DNA of 64,000 nucleotides from Sitta carolinensis (lineage: Eukaryota > Chordata > Aves > Passeriformes > Sittidae), in NCBI GenBank assembly GCA_032173965.1, contig CM063283.1, positions 20,378,501-20,442,500 of the forward strand. The letters run 5' to 3'. The position numbers and the translations under genes are program-made. Below, one piece after another: positions 60,701-64,000 of this stretch (the stretch's first letter is position 1; every line of letters starts with the position of its first letter). The notes under the pieces are model-generated. The model did no database searches, had not been told where the DNA came from, and saw only the letters and a program-made list of their open reading frames with translations.

Positions 60701-63700
60701 GGGAGTAAACCCAAGAAAAACAAGTGATGCAGAATACAATTGCTCACCACCTACTGACTGATGCCAGTTCCCAGGCAGCAACCAGTCCCTCCTGGACAAC
60801 TCCCTGCCAGTTTAAGTACTGAGCATGTTATATGGCACAGAATAGCCATTTCCCAACTGGGTCAGTTGTCCAGCCAATCCTCCCCTCAGCTTCTTGTGCA
60901 CCTGCTCACTGGCAGAGCATGGGAAACTGAGAAGTCCTTGACTTAGAGTAAGCACTACTTAGCAACAATTAAAACATCCATGTGTTGTCAACATTATTCT
61001 CATGCTGAATCCCAAACACAGCACTGTACCACCTATTAAGAAGAAAATTAACTCTATTCCAGTCAAAACTAGGACAGTAAAAGGAAAATTTTATTGATCT
61101 AACTGCCTAAACCCAAGGATTTCTGCCTCAGTAGGACTCTGGATTCCAACCAGCTTAGGTGTGCTGACTGAAGCCTATCACACTGACTCAGTATTTCCCA
61201 TAGCAAAGCATAGCAGAGTATCTTTAGCACTCCGGCCCACATACAAACAGAAGAAAGCTGAATGAGGTCCACTCTTCCTCACTCACACCTTTTTGGAGTT
61301 TCTCTGCTAAGAGGGGCAACCCCAACCCAGTATTCTACGTGTTAGAAACAGGAAGATGTCAGGTCAGAGGGACTGAATGAAACCATTAAGACACTGCTAG
61401 ACACCCCAAAAGGATTAGCATCAGTGCACAGGAAAGATCATGGCCAGAGATTCAGGTGGCTTTACGAGCTTTATTTCTGATTAAAAATAAGGTACAATGG
61501 GAAATACAAACCTGCTCTCTTTATTCCGTAAGGTAGTTCAAATTTATTGCTCCCTTGGAACTCCGCCACTCTGATAAAATCATTTGCACACAGGAACGGG
61601 TATATTTTGTCAACACTGATGAAGGAAAAAAAGTACAAGTTTCAAAATCCATATGATGTACCTGCATAAGCCAGTAAGTCATGCATCTGCTTTGTAAAAA
61701 GCTCTCTTTATCTCTACTATTACCATTTTTATCGTATTATCACCCATTTTTAAAAGAAGGAAATCCATGAACACAGGGAAAGCAAACAGATGACGGAAAA
61801 GGAGATCTTGTAGCAGAACACACAGACAAAGAATCTATTTGTACAGTTTATATAGAGTCATTAAAATTGTGTGACTGAAAGCATACACCATGAGACCACA
61901 TATTTAAGAGAATACATAACCCCAGAAGACTGAATACTTCAGTTTCAAAAAGTACATAATAGAGGTAGTAAGGAAAATTATGAGTTATTATTGTGCATGT
62001 CAATTTAATAAATAAGAACAGGGTTTGAAGCAAGGTGTTTTAACTAGAAAATGCCATCTCCTGATTTGAGCTGCACTCCTGTTCCAAACAAGTGGCACTA
62101 CATGACTGTGTTGACATTAGTAAGTTGTTTGGGGCAACAGGGGTGTATCCATGCAGCGAAAAAGTATGGAGTTCTCATGTCCACATTACATGCATCTTGG
62201 GTGTTTTATATTCTGGACTAACTCTAGCAGGGTCCCACCCCTCAGCAGCTGCAGCACACAGGCTGTGCTCCTGCAGTGCATCTTCTGGCTTAAGCAGATG
62301 TCTGAAAGGATCCCAGTGCATTCACACCAGGGCTACCCAGGCATGAGAAGCACAGCATGTGGGGATCACAAGGACTGCCTTAAAAGCAATTCTTCCTGCA
62401 AGCTAGAACATAATGGCATTCTACCTTGTAAGTGTCAAGCTAAGAAGAATGGGTCACTTCTTATGTCAAAAGACAAGAACCACAGAAAAGGGTCTCTCAT
62501 AGCAGGGAAGGGACTCTTACTGCCTTAGTGCCAAGTCCAGAGAAATGAGTGAACAGCAGACACGAGCACGTCATGTGCTACCATGCCCTTGGCTTCACCT
62601 TTGAATTAACTAAGCACTCAGCGTACTGGTTGACTTTATAATGAACCTGCTTATTATGTCTTAGATTAAAATGTTAACACCGAAGTATACAGTCATTAGA
62701 AAACCTAATGTTAATCATAAAAAGCCCCACTCAGCACATGACTTGTTGTCCATTAAGAATATTAATAGCTGTTAAGAAAATCATCTCTTTCAGTTTCTCA
62801 AATCAACTATCTCACTCTTTAAGCTCTATGTATTCAGAAGATGCTGACAGTAAAAAGGGAAAAAAAACCCAAAACCAAAACACTACAGCTCACACACCGA
62901 GAAATGGGCCATAGCTAGCTTTGAGACATGATGAACTAAATACCCATAGTAAATTTAGTAACTTGTTTTGCTGTCCAGAAGCAGCTGGTAAGCTTAGACA
63001 TAATAAATAATTTACCTGCTGAGAAAAGATTCTTAATTCTAGCTCTTCTAGCTCTGGTTCCTTTCCAATAAATAATTCTGTGAGGTTAGAAATCCCTTCA
63101 ACCTCCCCAGGTTATTACGAGAACAGCTCTTCAGCTCATGCAAACTGTCTCAATAAAGAAGCTACAAAAATGTGTGAGTCTGCCCTAGCTGTGCACATAC
63201 CTTCTTCTTGCTGTGTACCACTGAGTCCATTCCTGCCCCTTTGCTAAACACTAGAGCTACCCTGCTGCACCCAACACATGTCCTGGGCACAATCCATGGG
63301 CAAGGGAAATAGGACCACCTCACTGGGCCAGGAGCTAACCAAAACGCAAAAGACTACAAGTCTACTTTAGGTGGCACAAAGTTTATATGCTTCAAAACCC
63401 ACAACAGCACTAAAACTATACCCAGATTTTCTTACATACAAAAAGTATCAAGGACAAAAAAAAAAAAAGGCACAGCGTCTTTGTGCAGAAGTTTAAGACT
63501 CCTTGAGCCAGGACTTGGTCTAATCTTTACAAGCTTTCTCAGGGCACTACTCAACATTTGTTCCAAAACGTGTAAATAGCCCAGCTCTACTTCAATCAGC
63601 ACAGCCTTTCCTTTCCCTCCTCAATTCCTACAGAAGACTCACCCCAGTAAAGATTCAAATGCTGGTTTCAGGAGACAAGTGTCCAATGCATTCCTCCTCT

Positions 63701-63720
63701 CCACAGCCGTAGGCGGCAGC
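45718..63720 (-). CDS. ST3GAL6: ST3 beta-galactoside alpha-2,3-sialyltransferase 6, eight coding exons, 5' end outside window
   Basis: Type II Golgi membrane enzyme that transfers sialic acid from CMP-Neu5Ac in alpha-2,3 linkage to terminal galactose, preferring type II Gal-beta-1,4-GlcNAc chains. It contributes to selectin-ligand glycans. Coding exons in transcript order: 63643-63720, 61512-61615, 59095-59158, 53192-53287, 52608-52794, 51408-51545, 47514-47666, 45718-45798. All junctions are GT-AG and phases match, giving 299 residues with no internal stop. Sialylmotif L starts [11 protein letters not shown] and continues [13 protein letters not shown]; motif S is [20 protein letters not shown]; motif III is HYYG; motif VS is HNITAE. 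The cysteines of motifs L and S that form the conserved disulfide are present. N-glycosylation sequons include NKT, NTT, NSS, NET and NIT. Human is recalled as 331 residues, so only the tail and transmembrane exon are missing, beyond 64000. Confidence 0.97.
45799..47513 (-). other. ST3GAL6: ST3GAL6 last intron
   Basis: GT-AG intron of about 1.7 kb. It holds a 21-bp perfect palindrome at 46274-46294. No repeat or coding sequence is recognised. Confidence 0.8.
46274..46294. repeat. 21-bp perfect palindrome
   Basis: TGTATCCAGG, one T, then CCTGGATACA: ten-base arms that are exact reverse complements. Confidence 0.95.
47514..47666 (-). CDS. ST3GAL6: ST3GAL6 exon with sialylmotifs S and III
   Basis: Acceptor TTTGTTGTAG, donor CAG|GTAACT; 153 bases, phase 0. 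It encodes [20 protein letters not shown] and then LAGFKYDF, which is motif S with the second disulfide cysteine, followed by HYYGNETM, which holds motif III and a sequon. Confidence 0.97.
49923..49964. repeat. 21-bp tandem repeat, two copies
   Basis: The unit CACTGCAGATGTGCAGGCTC plus one base occurs twice with a single change at the last base. It reads SHCRCAG twice in one plus-strand frame, but no protein is recognised. Confidence 0.88.
50941..50968 (+). repeat. G-tract block in ST3GAL6 intron
   Basis: A run of 12 G, then CGTGTTT, then 9 G, followed by GT-rich low-complexity sequence to about 51030. Because the gene is on the minus strand, the transcript is C-rich here. Confidence 0.85.
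51320..51337. repeat. 18-bp perfect palindrome
   Basis: ATTACAGTATACTGTAAT is its own reverse complement. It lies about 70 bases inside the intron from the donor at 51407. Confidence 0.95.
51408..51545 (-). CDS. ST3GAL6: ST3GAL6 exon between motifs L and S
   Basis: Acceptor TTACTTGCTTGTCAG, donor GAG|GTATGC; 138 bases, phase 0 at both ends. It encodes [20 protein letters not shown] and then [16 protein letters not shown], aligned with [20 protein letters not shown] of human. Confidence 0.97.
51600..52270 (+). mobile_element. Degenerate CR1 LINE 3' fragment
   Basis: Plus-strand sequence with the order and wording of the CR1 3' region: ACAACATGTACCAACAATATGCCC, GGCCATAAA, the GGTCTGAGCAGGCTGGGTTTGTTCAG segment, CAACTATCTGGAAGGGG, AGTGAAAGGACAAGGAG, and GGAGAACCTGG. 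Many substitutions and small gaps mark it as old. It lies in an ST3GAL6 intron, antisense to the gene. Its ends are approximate. Confidence 0.72.
52608..52794 (-). CDS. ST3GAL6: ST3GAL6 exon with second half of sialylmotif L
   Basis: Acceptor CTGCAG, donor ATA|GTGAGT. It opens with [20 protein letters not shown] and continues [19 protein letters not shown], very close to human ST3GAL6. The exon is 187 bases and ends at a codon boundary. Confidence 0.97.
52795..53191 (-). other. ST3GAL6: ST3GAL6 short intron
   Basis: About 400-base GT-AG intron that splits sialylmotif L. I see nothing else in it. Confidence 0.85.
53192..53287 (-). CDS. ST3GAL6: ST3GAL6 exon with first half of sialylmotif L
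   Basis: Acceptor TTTTGTTCTACAG, donor AG|GTAAAT. It encodes [20 protein letters not shown] and then [11 protein letters not shown], the CMP-sialic-acid-binding part of motif L with the conserved cysteine and an NKT sequon. Confidence 0.96.
53288..59094 (-). other. ST3GAL6: ST3GAL6 longest intron
   Basis: About 5.8 kb of AT-rich sequence. It holds an A run at about 53461-53475, an alternating TA/CA low-complexity block at about 54770-54835, A runs at about 56919-56934 and 57224-57246, and an A/C-rich stretch at 58380-58445. No exon or clear transposable element is recognised. Confidence 0.7.
54770..54835. repeat. TA/CA-rich simple repeat
   Basis: Interrupted TATATACATGTATATG and CATATACATATACATATATGG units. 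Confidence 0.85.
59095..59158 (-). CDS. ST3GAL6: ST3GAL6 short exon before motif L
   Basis: A 64-base exon between TTGCTTTTTAG and AG|GTGAGA. It encodes [20 protein letters not shown], aligned with EYFRLALSKLQSCDLFDEFD in human. Phases at both ends match its neighbours. Confidence 0.92.
60300..60577 (-). mobile_element. Possible decayed LINE reverse-transcriptase fragment
   Basis: A minus-strand frame includes [16 protein letters not shown] and a nearby NQ-F segment, which resembles the thumb-side motif that follows PISLLP in L2/CR1-like reverse transcriptases (LE-VV--Q---FL). Later positions are degraded and no FxDD-type catalytic motif is present. The resemblance is short and could be chance. 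Confidence 0.3.
60587..61076 (-). mobile_element. Solo LTR of an avian endogenous retrovirus
   Basis: About 490 bp bounded by TG...CA (plus strand TGTTGTGGTTTAGCCCCAG to ACTCTATTCCAGTCAAAACTAGGACA). It matches the LTR family widespread in bird genomes: GAGCATG-TATATGGCACAGAATA, CTTCTTGTGCACC, CTTGACT-AGAGTAAGCACTACT-AGCAACAA-TAAAACATC and AAGAAAATTAACTCTAT are all present in order. From memory the sense strand of that family starts TGTCCTGGTTTTGG, so this copy is on the minus strand, the same as ST3GAL6. No internal gag-pol-env sequence and no clear target-site duplication is seen, and the promoter-like core is degraded. Confidence 0.82.
61512..61615 (-). CDS. ST3GAL6: ST3GAL6 exon, stem to start of catalytic domain
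   Basis: The acceptor CTTTTTTTCCTTCATCAG precedes it and the donor is G|GTTTGT. It encodes [19 protein letters not shown] and [11 protein letters not shown], aligned with HPFLCAADF...KFDLPYGM of the human enzyme. It begins with the last base of a Gly codon and ends after the first base of a Glu codon. Confidence 0.93.
61616..63642 (-). other. ST3GAL6: ST3GAL6 intron
   Basis: About 2.0 kb GT-AG intron. It is ordinary AT-rich sequence with a moderately GC-rich stretch at 62220-62350 and an A/C-rich stretch near 62860. No exon or repeat is recognised. Confidence 0.75.
63643..63720 (-). CDS. ST3GAL6: ST3GAL6 exon, luminal stem
   Basis: The acceptor TTTTTTGCAG precedes 63720 and the donor GG|GTGAGT ends the exon at 63643. 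It encodes [20 protein letters not shown] and then FESLL, matching the stem around CLSKPAFASLL in human. The previous exon, with the start codon and membrane anchor, is not in the window. Confidence 0.9.
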
Positions 63721-64000
63721 CTGCAAAAAACCAATTCCAAATAAACAGCAAGACCAGGAATGGGTAGCAGAAGCAAGGCAGGGAAACTTGGACAAATCAA
63801 TCAATAAAAGCTGATTACTGAGTTAAGATCACACCAAGAATTCATTACTCCCTCCCCCTGTGTGATAGAGATGAAACTCTCATAGCAGCACAATTATTTT
63901 TACTAGCAAAGGCTTTTATCTCACACTGCTGCTCCAAGGGGCTGAGACCTCCCTTGCTCAGCAAGTATCAAAGCAGGCATAATCAAAAGTGAGAACTGAG
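63721..64000 (-). other. ST3GAL6: ST3GAL6 intron, running off the right edge
   Basis: Sequence upstream of the stem exon. The next coding exon in the 5' direction is outside the window. Confidence 0.75.

Larger units (their letters stand above)
59159..61511 (-). other. ST3GAL6: ST3GAL6 intron carrying a solo LTR
   Basis: About 2.35 kb. It contains a T run (about 59992-60004), a possible LINE remnant (about 60300-60580) and a solo LTR (60587-61076). The rest looks like single-copy intron. Confidence 0.75.

Overview
This window is vertebrate nuclear DNA, most likely from a bird and probably a neoavian such as a passerine. The evidence is CR1 LINE fragments of the avian kind, a solo LTR matching the avian endogenous retrovirus family that ends in a recognisable TTTAGCC...AACTCTAT... 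pattern, compact introns, and two genes whose translations stay close to their amniote orthologues. About 93-95 percent of the window is AT-rich non-coding sequence. Nearly all short open frames in it look like chance.

Layout. Positions 1 to about 34,400 are non-coding: single-copy sequence, one clear CR1 tail (about 12,170-12,440), a possible ancient repeat (about 21,640-21,880), homopolymer tracts, three small CpG-rich patches, and a run of overlapping inverted repeats near 27,200. This stretch lies upstream of COL8A1 and may include its untranslated first exons and introns, but I cannot place them. COL8A1 (+) follows in two coding exons, 34,427-34,740 and 36,539-38,444. Together they encode the signal peptide, NC2 domain, the interrupted Gly-X-Y helix and the C1q-like NC1 domain. 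The 3' UTR follows. As written, the coding sequence carries two single-base frame breaks, one in each exon. The reading frame is otherwise intact and the total length is close to the family norm, so assembly error is the first suspect.

From 45,718 to beyond the right edge lies ST3GAL6 (-), a Golgi alpha-2,3-sialyltransferase. Eight coding exons are visible, each with GT-AG junctions and compatible phases. They cover the stem, the L, S, III and VS sialylmotifs and the stop codon. The 5' exon with the cytoplasmic tail and membrane anchor lies beyond position 64,000. Its introns hold an old CR1 copy, a solo LTR, a possible decayed reverse-transcriptase fragment, G-tracts and perfect palindromes.

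The two genes are convergent (COL8A1 -> <- ST3GAL6), with about 7.3 kb between stop codons. They do not form a pathway: one product is a basement-membrane collagen chain and the other a Golgi glycosyltransferase. DCBLD2, which I recall lying between them in human, is not seen here, which suggests an inversion. I found no convincing new genetic system. The most useful leads are the two COL8A1 frame breaks, the changed gene order, the overlapping hairpins near 27.2 kb, and the G-tract block downstream of COL8A1.
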